Of a stretch of 64,000 nt of DNA, positions 17,863 to 27,446 are shown in pieces. Made by a program: the position numbers and the translations under genes. Origin of the DNA: Burkholderia sp. GAS332 (GTDB lineage: Bacteria; Pseudomonadota; Gammaproteobacteria; Burkholderiales; Burkholderiaceae); assembly GCA_900142905.1 (NCBI GenBank), contig FSRV01000002.1:3720001-3784000 (forward strand), written 5' to 3'. The notes below the pieces were generated by a model that worked only from the letters and a program-made list of their open reading frames with translations, searched no databases and had not been told where the DNA came from. Numbering within the stretch: the first letter of the stretch is position 1; each line of letters opens with the position of its first letter.

Positions 17863-20800
17863 TCACTTCAAAGCCATCGCCAGCACGCGCGCCACATGGA
17901 TTGCGTCGACGCCCGCTCCATCATGAATCTGATGCCGGCAACTCGTGCCGTCCGCGACCATCACCGTGTTGCCATCGATCTTGCGCACCGCAGGCAGCAG
18001 CGACAGTTCCGCCATCGCCTGCGATGTCGCGTAGTGCTCGGCCTCGTAGCCAAAGCTGCCCGCCATGCCGCAGCACGAAGACTCAACCGTCGACACCTTC
18101 AGTTCAGGAATCCAGTTCAGTACGGTCTGCACGGGCGTGAACGCGTCGAAGGCCTTTTGATGGCAATGCCCGTGTACCAGCGCTTGCTCCTTGGCCAACG
18201 GCTTCAGCGCAAGCTGCAAGCGCCCCACCTTTTCCTCGCGCACCAGAAACTCTTCGAACAGAAACGCCTGCTTCGAAAGCCGTTGTGCTTCTTCACCGAA
18301 GCCGTAGTGCAGAAACTCGTCACGCAACGACAGCAAACACGACGGCTCCAATCCGACGATCGGTACACCACGCTCCACAAACGGCTTGAACAGATCAAGC
18401 ATGCGCCGCGCTTCCTGCTTCGCTTCATCGACCAAACCGGCCGCGAGGAAGGTGCGCCCGCAACACACCGGCCGCTCGCCCTGGCGCGTATTGAAGTGCA
18501 CCGTGTAACCGGCAGCTTCCAACACCTGTTGCGCGGCGCGCGCGTTTTCAGGCTCCATGTTGTTGTTGAATGTATCGACGAACAACAGTACTTCTTTCAG
18601 CGCGCCACCTTGGGCCCGTTTGCCCGGCACTGCGGTCGATAGAAACGATTTCTTGAAACGCGGCAGCGTCCGTTCAGGCGCGAAACCCACCGAGCGTTTG
18701 AACCATGCCGACAACACCGGAACGTTGTCAGCCAACGCCATCAAACCCGGCATGCGGCTCGCCGCGGCGGCATAGCGCGGCATGAAAGCCACTAGCCTGT
18801 CACGTAGACGCAGACCGTGCCGTTTAACGCGCGCCGCCCGCGCCTCGATCTTGAACTTCGCCATGTCGACGCCCGTCGGGCAATCGCGCTTGCAGCCCTT
18901 GCACGAGACGCACAGGTCGAGCGTGTCCTTGACGTCGTCGCTGGCGAGTCCAGCTTCGCCGAGTTGCCCAGAGATGGCCAGACGCAAGGTGTTCGCGCGC
19001 CCACGCGTTACATGCTGCTCGTCCTTCGTTACGCGATAACTCGGGCACATGGTGCCCGCATCGAACTTGCGGCAATGGCCGTTGTTGTTGCACATCTCGA
19101 CGGCCTTCGCGAGCCCGCCAGACAGATCGTTGCCGCTACCCGGCAGCGTCTCCTGCCCCGTCAGCGGATCGCGTTCGACGTTCCATGCGGACCAGTCGAG
19201 CGCGGTCTCGATCCGATGCGCTTCGTAGCCCGGCGCAAAGCGGAAATTGCGTGCGTCGTCCATTTTCGGCGGACGCACGATCTTGTCGGGATTGAAGCGG
19301 TTATCCGGATCGAACAACGCCTTGATTTCGGTGAAGGCCTGATTCAGACGCGGCCCGTATTGCCACGCGACCCATTCGCCGCGGCACAAGCCGTCGCCAT
19401 GCTCGCCGGAATACGCGCCCTTGTATTCGCGCACCAATGCCGCCGCTTCTTCGGCAATGGCGCGCATTTTGACCGCGCCGTCGCGCCGCATATCGAGAAT
19501 CGGCCGCACGTGCAGTGTGCCGACACTCGCATGCGCATACCAGGTGCCTTCCGTTCCGTGACGATGGAACACTTCGGTCAGGCGGCTCGTGTATTCCGCC
19601 AGATGTTCGAGCGGCACCGCGCAATCTTCGATGAAGGAGACCGGCTTGCCGTCGCCCTTCATGCTCATCATGATGTTCAAGCCGGCTTTACGGACCTCCC
19701 ACAGCGCTTTCTGTTCGTTCGCGGCAGGCATCTCGACGACCGAATCGGGCAAGCCCAGATCGGCCATGAGCTCAGTAAGCTGTTTGAGCGACGCGAGTTG
19801 CTGGGCACGGTCCTCGCCCGCGAATTCCACCAGCAGGATCGCTTGCGGCTCGCCGACCAGCGCCTTCTCGATCACCGGCCGGAAGGCGGGATTGCTCATC
19901 GCTAAGTCGATCATGGTGCGATCGACCAGTTCCACGGCCACCGGCTTCAACTTGACGATGTGCTGGGTGAGATCCATCGACTGCCAGAAGGTCGGGAAGT
20001 TGACCACGCCAAGCGTCTTATGCGTGGGCAGTGGTGCGAGCTTCAGCGTCAGTTGCCGGCTGAACGCAAGCGTGCCTTCCGAACCGACCAACAGATGCGC
20101 GAGATTCGCGATGCCGTCGTCGGTATAAGCGCGCGGGTTCTGACAATCGAACACGTCGATGTTGTAGCCTGCGACACGCCGCAAGACTTTCGGCACGCGC
20201 GCCACGATTTCATCGCGCTCACGTTGGGCAATCTGCTTCACGCCTTCCACGATCTGCTGCAAGCGCGCGCCTTGCGGCGCCTCGCGCAATGAAGCGAAAC
20301 GTGCTTCGCTACCGTCGGCGAGAATGGCGTGGATTGCGTCGACGTTGTGCACCATATTGCCGTACTCGATCGAGCGCGAGCCGCACGAGTTGTTGCCCGC
20401 CATGCCGCCGATCGTGCATTGCGCCGCCGTCGAGACATCGACCGGAAACCACAGGCCGTGAGGCTTCAACCAAGCGTTCAGATGATCCAGCACGACACCC
20501 GGCTCGACCGTCACCGTGCGCGCGTCGGCATCGAACGCGACGATGTTGTTCAGCCACTTGCTGGTGTCGATCACCAGCGCCTCGCCGACGGTCTGGCCGC
20601 ATTGGCTCGTGCCCGCGCCGCGCGCGAGCAACGGCACTTTCTCGCTCCGGGCAATGTCCAGTGCGATGCGCAGATCGTCCTGATCGCGCGGCACCACCAC
20701 ACCGATCGGCGTGATCTGATAGATCGACGCGTCGGTGGCATAACGGCCGCGGCTCGCCGCATCGAACAACACGTCGCCGCGTAAGGACTTGCGCAGATGC

Positions 20801-20883
20801 TGCGCGAGCGGGGTCGTCAGGCGCACGGCAGATGGCACCAGATGGATTGGCTTGACGAGTAAAGCGGAAGTGGGGTTCGTCAT
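17863..20883 (-). CDS. YdiJ-like FAD/4Fe-4S D-2-hydroxyacid dehydrogenase
   Basis: This 1006-aa fusion matches the length of E. coli YdiJ. The N-terminal half is a GlcD-type FAD_binding_4 domain (LARGAGTSQCGQTVG, then TIGGMAGNNSCGSRS). The C-terminal half is GlcF-like: CVSCKGCKRDCP is a 4Fe-4S motif (C-x2-C-x2-C-x3-CP), and MCNNNGHCRKFDAGTMCP gives a second cluster. Two CCG domains contain PVCCGRTF and ESSCCGMAGSFG. Relatives oxidise D-lactate or D-2-hydroxyglutarate into the respiratory chain. It is the last gene of the GntR-linked operon. Confidence 0.85.
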   Translation of the reverse strand: MTNPTSALLVKPIHLVPSAVRLTTPLAQHLRKSLRGDVLFDAASRGRYATDASIYQITPIGVVVPRDQDDLRIALDIARSEKVPLLARGAGTSQCGQTVGEALVIDTSKWLNNIVAFDADARTVTVEPGVVLDHLNAWLKPHGLWFPVDVSTAAQCTIGGMAGNNSCGSRSIEYGNMVHNVDAIHAILADGSEARFASLREAPQGARLQQIVEGVKQIAQRERDEIVARVPKVLRRVAGYNIDVFDCQNPRAYTDDGIANLAHLLVGSEGTLAFSRQLTLKLAPLPTHKTLGVVNFPTFWQSMDLTQHIVKLKPVAVELVDRTMIDLAMSNPAFRPVIEKALVGEPQAILLVEFAGEDRAQQLASLKQLTELMADLGLPDSVVEMPAANEQKALWEVRKAGLNIMMSMKGDGKPVSFIEDCAVPLEHLAEYTSRLTEVFHRHGTEGTWYAHASVGTLHVRPILDMRRDGAVKMRAIAEEAAALVREYKGAYSGEHGDGLCRGEWVAWQYGPRLNQAFTEIKALFDPDNRFNPDKIVRPPKMDDARNFRFAPGYEAHRIETALDWSAWNVERDPLTGQETLPGSGNDLSGGLAKAVEMCNNNGHCRKFDAGTMCPSYRVTKDEQHVTRGRANTLRLAISGQLGEAGLASDDVKDTLDLCVSCKGCKRDCPTGVDMAKFKIEARAARVKRHGLRLRDRLVAFMPRYAAAASRMPGLMALADNVPVLSAWFKRSVGFAPERTLPRFKKSFLSTAVPGKRAQGGALKEVLLFVDTFNNNMEPENARAAQQVLEAAGYTVHFNTRQGERPVCCGRTFLAAGLVDEAKQEARRMLDLFKPFVERGVPIVGLEPSCLLSLRDEFLHYGFGEEAQRLSKQAFLFEEFLVREEKVGRLQLALKPLAKEQALVHGHCHQKAFDAFTPVQTVLNWIPELKVSTVESSCCGMAGSFGYEAEHYATSQAMAELSLLPAVRKIDGNTVMVADGTSCRHQIHDGAGVDAIHVARVLAMALK

Positions 20884-20907
20884 ATCGTCGGCCTATAAGG
20901 AAGCGGG

Positions 20908-21657
20908 CTAGTACAGCGTCAGGCTGATCGGGGCGAGCCCTTCAATGCGCCCACTCGCCGTGCCCGCACTCTGCGGAAAAAACATTCCGGTATACGAACC
21001 GGTGGTGATGACCATGTCCGGCGTGATCGCGATGCCGCGCGACGTGGCGTGATTGACAAGCCACGTCAGCAGGCGCCGTGGATCGCCGGCCGGATTGGCG
21101 GGTGCCGTTTCGACCACATCACGCCCTTCGAACCTGAATTGGGCCAACGGCGCCACAAACGGAAAGTCCTCGCGATACGGCGCAAATTCGCCGACGATCA
21201 GCCCGCCGTGATTCTGCAAGTCCGCGAGTTGGGCGAGCTTGTCGACATTAGGCCAGCCGGCGTAGCGGCTCGCCACGATCTCGATGGTCGCACCGATCGA
21301 GCCGATGCCTGCGTGCACTTCTGCGTCGCTATAGGGTGTTGTCGACGGCTCGAAGCGACGGCCGAAACGGAATGCGATCTCCAGTTCAAGTCCGAGCGGT
21401 GCGAAGGCTCCACGCGGCAAGCGTGCGCCGTCGGCGTACAGATCGCTCGCGGGCAACGGCGCGCCCTGAATCGGGCCACTGTCGGACTTCGCGCCGATCT
21501 TCCAGCCGCCGATCGACGTGTCCAGTGCGCGCAGGATCTCGTGCTGGATCGCGTAGGCGGCTGCACCGTCTGCGGGCGTTTGTTCCGGCGGCAACGCATC
21601 AAGCGTCCGGTGATTGCGGTGCGCGTCGGCGAGACGCTGACTCAGTAGTGTGGTCAT
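20908..21657 (-). CDS. 2-keto-4-pentenoate hydratase (MhpD-like)
   Basis: This 249-aa member of the fumarylacetoacetase-fold hydratase/decarboxylase family starts MTTLLSQRLADAHRN at 21657. The conserved blocks are GWKIGAKSD, PLGLELEIAFRFGR (metal-ligand Glu pair), and TPDMVITTGSYTGMFFP. The family hydrates 2-oxopent-4-enoate or decarboxylates related 2-keto acids. It sits 24 bp before the YdiJ-like gene and 37 bp after the MFS gene, so they are co-transcribed. The true substrate in this pathway is open. Confidence 0.8.
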   Translation of the reverse strand: MTTLLSQRLADAHRNHRTLDALPPEQTPADGAAAYAIQHEILRALDTSIGGWKIGAKSDSGPIQGAPLPASDLYADGARLPRGAFAPLGLELEIAFRFGRRFEPSTTPYSDAEVHAGIGSIGATIEIVASRYAGWPNVDKLAQLADLQNHGGLIVGEFAPYREDFPFVAPLAQFRFEGRDVVETAPANPAGDPRRLLTWLVNHATSRGIAITPDMVITTGSYTGMFFPQSAGTASGRIEGLAPISLTLY

Positions 21658-21694
21658 TTCTTTGAAGGCGAAGAGAAGGAACGGTCCAGTCTGT

Positions 21695-22981
21695 TTATGC
21701 CCCCACGCCCTTGGCGGCGTGCGCTTTGTCGGCCGTGTTGAGCTCGAATTTGCTTTCCGGCTGCATGCGGAATGCAAGCACCACGCCGATCGCCATCAAC
21801 AGCATGCTGCCGACGAACGGCAACTCCCAGCTGCCGAAGTAGTCGATCAGAAATCCGCCGACTACCGGCGAGATGATCGCGGCCAATGCCGAGCCGGTGT
21901 TCATCATGCCGCTCGCGGTGCCTGAGTATTCCGGCGCGATGTCCATCGGGATCGCCCACATCGGGCCGATCGTCATTTCAGCGAAGAAGAAGCCTGACGC
22001 GAGACACGCCATCGACAGATACAGGTCGTGCGTGAACATCAGCGGAATGAGCGAGAGCAGACAAAAGAACATGCACACCGACACCATCCAGCTGCGCGCA
22101 CGCTTCAGGCTGCGGGTCCGCGTGAAGATCCAGTCGGTGACAATGCCGCCGAGCGTGTCGCCGAGTACGCCGGCAAAGAATACGACCGAAGCGAAGATCG
22201 CCGATTTTTGCAGTTGCAGGTGATAGCTGTGCAGGAAGTACTGCGGAATCCAGCTCAGGAACAGCCACAAGGTCCAGCCGTAGCAGAAGTACACGATCGT
22301 GACGGGCCACATGCGGCGAAACAGTTTTCCCCATGGCACACTGGCCGCTTTGGGCTTCGGCGCGGGCAAGATTTCGAGTTCCTCGGTCGTGATACGCGGA
22401 TGATCTTTCGGATGTTCGGTGAACGTGAACGCCCACACCGCCACCCACAGCAAGCTGAACACGCCGCAGATATAGAACGATTCGCGCCAGCCCCAGGTCG
22501 CCATCACCAGCACGATCATGCCCGGGGCCACGGCATTACCGATCCGCGATGCCGCGTGGGTAATGCCCTGCGCGAAGCCGCGTTTTTCTTTCGCGACCCA
22601 GCGCGCCATCGCGGATGTGGCAGCGGGAAACGTGGCGCCTTCGCCGAAACCGAGCAACACGCGCGCGGCCAGCAACGAGACCAGTCCGCCGGCGAAGCCG
22701 GTCAGCAAAGTCGCAACGCCCCAGATCGCGCCGCAGAAAATCAGCGTGCGTTTCGCGCCGAAACGGTCACTGACCCAGCCACCGATGATCTGAAAAATCA
22801 GGTACGGATAAGCGAAAGCCGAAAACACCAGGCCCACTTCCGTATGCGAGAGGCCGAACTCCTTGCCGAAACCTGCAGCCGAGGTGCTGACGTTGACGCG
22901 GTCCAGGTAAGTGATGAAGTACATGATGCATAGCATCACTAAAACGATACTGGTCGCACTGCTCACACGAAACCGCTTCAT
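21695..22981 (-). CDS. MFS anion:cation symporter (ACS family)
   Basis: This 428-aa 12-TM transporter starts MKRFRVSSATSIVLVM at 22981 with GGAGAGAG 5 nt upstream. The YLDRVNVSTSAAGFGKEFGLS segment in TM1/loop 1 is the ACS hallmark of hexuronate, glucarate and phthalate carriers, and DRFGAKRTL follows. It is the second gene of the GntR-linked operon. A 252-bp gap separates it from the aminotransferase gene. The substrate is probably a hydroxy- or keto-acid. Confidence 0.85.
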   Translation of the reverse strand: MKRFRVSSATSIVLVMLCIMYFITYLDRVNVSTSAAGFGKEFGLSHTEVGLVFSAFAYPYLIFQIIGGWVSDRFGAKRTLIFCGAIWGVATLLTGFAGGLVSLLAARVLLGFGEGATFPAATSAMARWVAKEKRGFAQGITHAASRIGNAVAPGMIVLVMATWGWRESFYICGVFSLLWVAVWAFTFTEHPKDHPRITTEELEILPAPKPKAASVPWGKLFRRMWPVTIVYFCYGWTLWLFLSWIPQYFLHSYHLQLQKSAIFASVVFFAGVLGDTLGGIVTDWIFTRTRSLKRARSWMVSVCMFFCLLSLIPLMFTHDLYLSMACLASGFFFAEMTIGPMWAIPMDIAPEYSGTASGMMNTGSALAAIISPVVGGFLIDYFGSWELPFVGSMLLMAIGVVLAFRMQPESKFELNTADKAHAAKGVGA

Positions 22982-23233
22982 CGTCTCTCTCCATTGCAGT
23001 CTATCGACGGCGCGCCTGGAATGGCGCGCTGCGTCGTCGCCCGTCGGCGACGTACGCCGCGGGAACATCGCATGTTGTTGGGGGCCGCGTTCTATGCGCG
23101 GCTTCGTGAGGGAAGTGCTTCCCGCCTTCCCTTGCTGCGAGATGCGCTGATGCGCCGATGCACTCATACGCTGGCGCGCCGAGCGCCTATGCGCTGTCCA
23201 GCAGATGCGCCCGGCGCCCAAGCGCTCAGGTGC

Positions 23234-24454
23234 TCAAGCCGCCGCTTTCAGCCCCGAGGCTTGCGTCGGCTGGCTCAGCCACTCCATAGCGGCGGGCAGG
23301 CCGCTTTCCTTGAGCGGCACGCCCGCGAGGCGCAGGCCCATTTCGCAACCGGCCAGCGTCGCCAGCAGCATCAGGTCGTTGCAATCGCCGAGGTGGCCGA
23401 TGCGGAACATGCGGCCTTTCATCTTGCCGAGGCCAGTGCCGAGCGACATGTCGAAGCGTTCGTAGATGACCTTGCGCACCGCGTCGGCATCGATGCCCTC
23501 GGGCATCATCACGCCGGTCAGCACCGGGCTATACACAGCGGGATCCGCGCACTGGATCTCCAGACCCCACGCGCGAACCGCACGGCGGGTTGCTTCGGCG
23601 AGACGCTCGTGACGCGCGAACACGTTGTCGAGCCCTTCGCCGAGAATCATCTCCAACGCCTCGTGGAGCCCATACAGCAGGTTCGTGTTCGGCGTGTACG
23701 GCCAGTAGCCGGTCTTGTTCATCTCGACGATCTCGGTCCAGTCCCAGAAACTGCGCGGCAGTTTGGCCTGCTTGCTGGCGGCGAATGCCTTCGGCGAGAT
23801 CGCGTTGAAGCTGATGCCCGGCGGCAGCATCAAGCCCTTTTGCGAACCCGAGACGGTGACGTCGACGCCCCATTCGTCATGGCGATAGTCGGCGCACGCG
23901 AGGCCCGAAATCGTGTCGACCAGCAGCAGCGCCGGGTGGCCGGCGGCGTCGATCGCGCGGCGCACGGCGGCGATATCCGAAGTCACGCCCGTCGACGTTT
24001 CGTTATGGACGACGCACACCGCCTTGATCGCGTGCTGCGTGTCGGCGCGCAGGCGCTCTTCGATCATCTGCGGCTGAACCCCGCGCCGCCAGCCTTCAAT
24101 GCCAGGCAGGCCGAGGAACTCCGGCTTCAGACCGAGGCTTTCCGCCATCTTTTTCCACAGCGTCGCGAAGTGACCGGTTTCGAACATCAGCACGTTGTCG
24201 CCGGGGCTCAGCGTGTTCGACAGCGCCGCTTCCCAGGCGCCGGTGCCGGAGGCCGGATAGATCACCACCGGCTGCTGCGTCTTGAAGATTTTCTTGATGC
24301 CTTCGAGCACCTTCAGGCCAAGTTCGCCGAACTCGGGGCCGCGGTGATCGATGGTCGGGTAGCTCATCGCCCGGAGAATGCGATCGGGCACCGGGCTCGG
24401 ACCCGGAATCTGCAGGAAGTGACGACCAGCGGGGTGAAAGTCTAGCTTGAGCAT
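23234..24454 (-). CDS. Class V aminotransferase (serine/alanine-glyoxylate type)
   Basis: This 406-aa PLP enzyme starts MLKLDFHPAGRHFLQIPGPSPVP at 24454 with GGAGGAG 6 nt upstream. Visible motifs are the PGPSPVP substrate loop, PASGTGAWEAAL phosphate grip, the Asp in LLLVDTISGLA, and the Schiff-base Lys in SGSQKGLMLPPG. Relatives transfer amino groups from serine or alanine to glyoxylate; ureidoglycine transaminase is a close alternative. It is the first gene of a four-gene operon whose promoter region carries a GntR palindrome at 24473-24486. Confidence 0.85.
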   Translation of the reverse strand: MLKLDFHPAGRHFLQIPGPSPVPDRILRAMSYPTIDHRGPEFGELGLKVLEGIKKIFKTQQPVVIYPASGTGAWEAALSNTLSPGDNVLMFETGHFATLWKKMAESLGLKPEFLGLPGIEGWRRGVQPQMIEERLRADTQHAIKAVCVVHNETSTGVTSDIAAVRRAIDAAGHPALLLVDTISGLACADYRHDEWGVDVTVSGSQKGLMLPPGISFNAISPKAFAASKQAKLPRSFWDWTEIVEMNKTGYWPYTPNTNLLYGLHEALEMILGEGLDNVFARHERLAEATRRAVRAWGLEIQCADPAVYSPVLTGVMMPEGIDADAVRKVIYERFDMSLGTGLGKMKGRMFRIGHLGDCNDLMLLATLAGCEMGLRLAGVPLKESGLPAAMEWLSQPTQASGLKAAA

Positions 24455-24472
24455 TTGGCTCCTCCGATTGAA

Positions 24473-24486
24473 TTTTGCATGCAAAA
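24473..24486. promoter_or_regulatory. GntR operator candidate 1
   Basis: TTTTGCATGCAAAA is a perfect 14-bp palindrome centred 26 bp upstream of the aminotransferase ATG. The same sequence with one change recurs at 24611-24624, at the other end of the divergent gap. Confidence 0.6.
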
Positions 24487-24610
24487 AACTATATCAGACG
24501 ATCCGCGGCGCCCCCAAGTCCAAAATTACTTGCGGACACCGGTGTTTACCCGTGCTATTAACTAATCTTTATGCTTCCGCTAAAATCCTACCTAATACGA
24601 TGTTGAGGGC

Positions 24611-24624
24611 TTTTGTATGCAAAA
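24611..24624. promoter_or_regulatory. GntR operator candidate 2, over the gntR start codon
   Basis: TTTTGTATGCAAAA differs from operator 1 in one base. It contains the ATG of the regulator (24617), so a bound repressor would directly block translation start and transcription of its own gene. The two sites are 138 bp apart. Confidence 0.6.
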
Positions 24625-25342
24625 TCCGGATTTCGATGCGGGCGTGGCGGCTTCCCCGCTGATGCCGAAGGTCGAGCGTCAGCGCTTGCACGACACGGTG
24701 GTGGAGCACATTCGCCGCTTTATCGTCGAGGGGGTGTTGGAGCCGGGCAAGAAACTGAACGAGCGCGAGTTATGCGAGACGCTTGGGATTTCGCGCACGC
24801 CGTTGCGGGAGGCGCTGAAGGTGTTGGCCGCCGAAGGGTTGATTGAGATTTCGCCGAACCGGGGCGCGTCGGTGTCAAAGATGTCGGAAGCGGAGTTGCG
24901 CGAGACCTTTGAATTGATGAGTGGTCTTGAAGCGTTTTCCGGCGAACTGGCGGCGGAGCGGATGACGGCTGCGGAGCTTGCCGAGATCAAGGCGCTGCAT
25001 TATGCGATGCTGGCTTGTCGGACGCAGAACGATCTGGCTGGGTACTACAGTCGTAACCAGGCGATTCACGACAAGATCAATGAGGCGGCGAGGAATTCAG
25101 CACTGCGGCAGACTTATGTCGCTGTTAATCGACGCCTGCAGGCGTTGCGGTTTCGGTCGAATTTTCAGATCCCTAAGTGGGATAGCGCGATTCATGACCA
25201 TGATGAGATGTTGAAGGCGCTTGAAGCGCGGGATGGGAAGAAGTTGAGTGCTATTTTGCGGCAGCATTTGCTGGATAAGAGGGATGCGGTTTTGCAGGTG
25301 CAGTCGAGGGAAGAGGTGACGGCTTCGGTGTTGAAGGTTTAG
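24617..25342 (+). CDS. GntR-family (FadR subfamily) regulator
   Basis: This 241-aa regulator has an N-terminal winged helix (about 22-90: GKKLNERELCETLGISRTPLREALKVLAAEGL) and an FCD ligand domain after residue 100. The FCD metal-binding His pattern is plausible (IHDKINEAA, HDHDEML). GAGGG stands 7 nt before the ATG at 24617. It diverges from the aminotransferase operon, with paired palindromes at both starts. It is the likely repressor, released by a pathway acid. Confidence 0.85.
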   Translation: MQNPDFDAGVAASPLMPKVERQRLHDTVVEHIRRFIVEGVLEPGKKLNERELCETLGISRTPLREALKVLAAEGLIEISPNRGASVSKMSEAELRETFELMSGLEAFSGELAAERMTAAELAEIKALHYAMLACRTQNDLAGYYSRNQAIHDKINEAARNSALRQTYVAVNRRLQALRFRSNFQIPKWDSAIHDHDEMLKALEARDGKKLSAILRQHLLDKRDAVLQVQSREEVTASVLKV

Positions 25343-25387
25343 GTTGTTTGCCTGCGCGGCGCTTTCTGTCTGGGTGCCTATGGCGTT

Positions 25388-25620
25388 GGCCTTTCCTTGA
25401 TTTCTTAGTGGTCTATTAGCGTTGCCCCTGTGCGGGGCGGCACTTACTTTCTTTGCCGCCGCAAAGAAAGATAAGCAAAGAAAGCGGCTAGAAGCCCCTG
25501 CTAAGCGGGTCCCCCGCATAGTCGCGGTAGTGGTGCATCTGGAATCTGTGTTCTCGCACATTCGGCCCTGGTGACAAGGCCGTCATACTTCCGGCGGCGC
25601 TGCGCGCGCCGACGCGTACT
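25388..25620 (+). repeat. R repeat copy 2, intact
   Basis: This is the uninterrupted version of the sequence flanking the IS4-type element: GTTGCCCCTGTGCGGGGCGG (25420-25439), a TTTCTTTGC/GCAAAGAAA hairpin near 25450, then CTGCTAAGCGGGTCCCCCGC (25499-25518). Part of it recurs inverted at 25872-25991. Frames called in it (for example a 154-aa minus-strand frame to 25097) overlap the GntR gene and are rejected. Confidence 0.75.
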
Positions 25621-25991
25621 TCATAGAACCCACCACTACGTTTCGCACTCGCGCTTTGATTGGGCTCCCACCTCATCGTTGCGTTGCGACTGCGACGCAA
25701 CGGCGTTTGGTTCGGCCTGAGTTATCGCGCTTTCATTTGCTTGCGCAAATCGTCTTCGGGATCTTGGGCGCCTCACCGAGGCGAAGCCGATTGCCCCCAC
25801 CACGCGCAATCGAAGCCCCACGGTTTCCCATGCAAACCCATCCGCGACGCACGCAGTGCGGAGTGGGAGCTGATGAGCCCTTTGTCACTTACGCCGAATG
25901 CGCGAGGGCACGGATTCCAGATGTACCACTACCGCGACTGCGCGGGGGACCCGCTTAGCAGGGGCTTCGAGCCGCTTTCTTTTGCCTACTT

Positions 25992-27295
25992 GTATATTCC
26001 CTCCTGTGGCGTCGACCCGATCAGTTGCCGCCACATGGACAGTCAGCTCGTCTGCCTAAAGTGCCTCGAGCCCGCAGAAAAGCCGGAGCGACTGTCCTTT
26101 TCATCCTCTTAACCCGAACAGTTGACTGAGCCTCGAGCTCGTATTTTTCCTGCAAGTATGGGTACCGTGATGAACCAGACTTCCTCTTCCGTTTATATCG
26201 GCATCGACGTGAGCGGTAGCACCCTCGACGTTGCCATCCACGACACAACCGAGCATTTCAGTGTCGACAATGAAACCACCGCCATCGATCAACTGGTCCA
26301 GCGTCTGATCGCGCTGAACCCCACACTGATCGTCATGGAGGCCACCGGCAAGCTCGAACTCGCCGTGCTCAAGGCGCTTTGTCAGGCCGGTCTCCCCGCT
26401 GTCGCCGTCAATCCCCGACAGGTGCGCAACTTTGCCAAGGCCACCGGCAAACATGCGAAGACAGACCGCATCGACGCGTTCGTCATCGCCCATTTCGGCG
26501 CCGTCATCCAACCCGTCGTGCGTCCGCTCAACGATGTGCAGACCGAGCAGCTGCAGGCCCTGCTGCTGCGCCGCGCCCAGCTTATCGACATGCTCGTGGC
26601 CGAGAAAGCGCGCCTGGAGCGTGCCCATGCCGCGGCTAAGGAAAGCCTGAATGACCACATCAAGTGGCTCAAACAGCAGCTCACCGTCGCGGACAACGAC
26701 ATCGATTCGTTCATGCGTTCTTCGCCCGCCTAGCGTCAGAAGGAGGATCTGCTGCGCTCGGTGCCCGGTATCGGTCCCGGTGCCGCAGCCACGCTGATCG
26801 CCTTCATGCCCCAGCTCGGCTCGCTGAACCGCCGCGAAATTGCCGCCCTTACCGGCGTTGCGCCTTTCAATTGCGATAGCGGCAAGCATCACGGCAAGCG
26901 TCGCATCCAGGGCGGTCGCGCCATCGTGCGCCGCGCGCTTTACATGGCCTGCATACCGGCATTGCGCTTCAATCCGGTGATCAGAGCCTTCTATGATCGT
27001 CTGCGCAAAGCTGGCAAACCGTTCAAGGTGGCCATCACCGCGTGCATTCGCAAGCTCATCGTGACGCTCAACGCCATGGTCCACAACTCGACTCCATGGA
27101 GACCATCGGCTGACTGACTTCCGGCACGCCTGAGCCGCCTGTGATGTTTTAACCCAGGCGCTCGCGGCGTCCCCCCTTGTGCAGGTCACTCAATCGTGCA
27201 GGTCGCGAGGACGACTCGCGCGCGCAAAATGCTCCCTGCGGCTGACAGCTTCCACCTTGAGCGCCGGTTCACCGCTTGACTTCCAATACGGTTGC
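25992..27295 (+). mobile_element. IS110-family element (inactive)
   Basis: Boundaries are deduced from the R-repeat junctions (within about 2 bp because of a shared T run), giving about 1.3 kb with no terminal inverted repeats, as expected for IS110. The transposase frame has an internal stop. About 175 bp of non-coding DNA lies on each side; in IS110 elements the non-coding end encodes the bridge RNA that pairs with target and donor. I cannot fold it here. Confidence 0.65.
26170..27117 (+). pseudogene. IS110 DEDD transposase with internal amber stop
   Basis: The frame starts MNQTSSSVYIGIDVSGSTLD and keeps the RuvC-like DEDD residues (IGID, VMEATG, KTDRIDA). A TAG at 26731-26733 interrupts it after SFMRSSPA. 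Coding resumes in the same frame with RQKEDLLRSVPGIGPGAAAT and includes the C-terminal serine region SGKHHGKRRIQGG up to 27117. A single C-to-T change in CAG (Gln) would create the stop. The remaining first part is 187 aa. Confidence 0.85.
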
Positions 27296-27446
27296 TTTTC
27301 TTTGCAGCAGGCAAAGAAAAGTAGGTGCCGCCCCGCACAGGGGCAACGCTAATAAACCAATAACAATTCAAGGAGAGGCCAAAAAGTCAGATCAAGGAAA
27401 GGCCAACGCCGCAGGCGCACAGCCAACCGCGCCGCGAGCAAAAAAC

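Larger units (their letters stand above)
25872..27440 (-). repeat. R repeat copy 3, inverted and split by IS110
   Basis: Segments 25872-25991 and about 27296-27440 are the reverse complement of R and join at TTTGCCTACTT / TTTTCTTTGC. The IS110 element lies exactly between them. Copies 2 and 3 form an imperfect inverted repeat about 110 bp long, with about 270 bp of unassigned DNA (25621-25871) between them. Confidence 0.65.
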
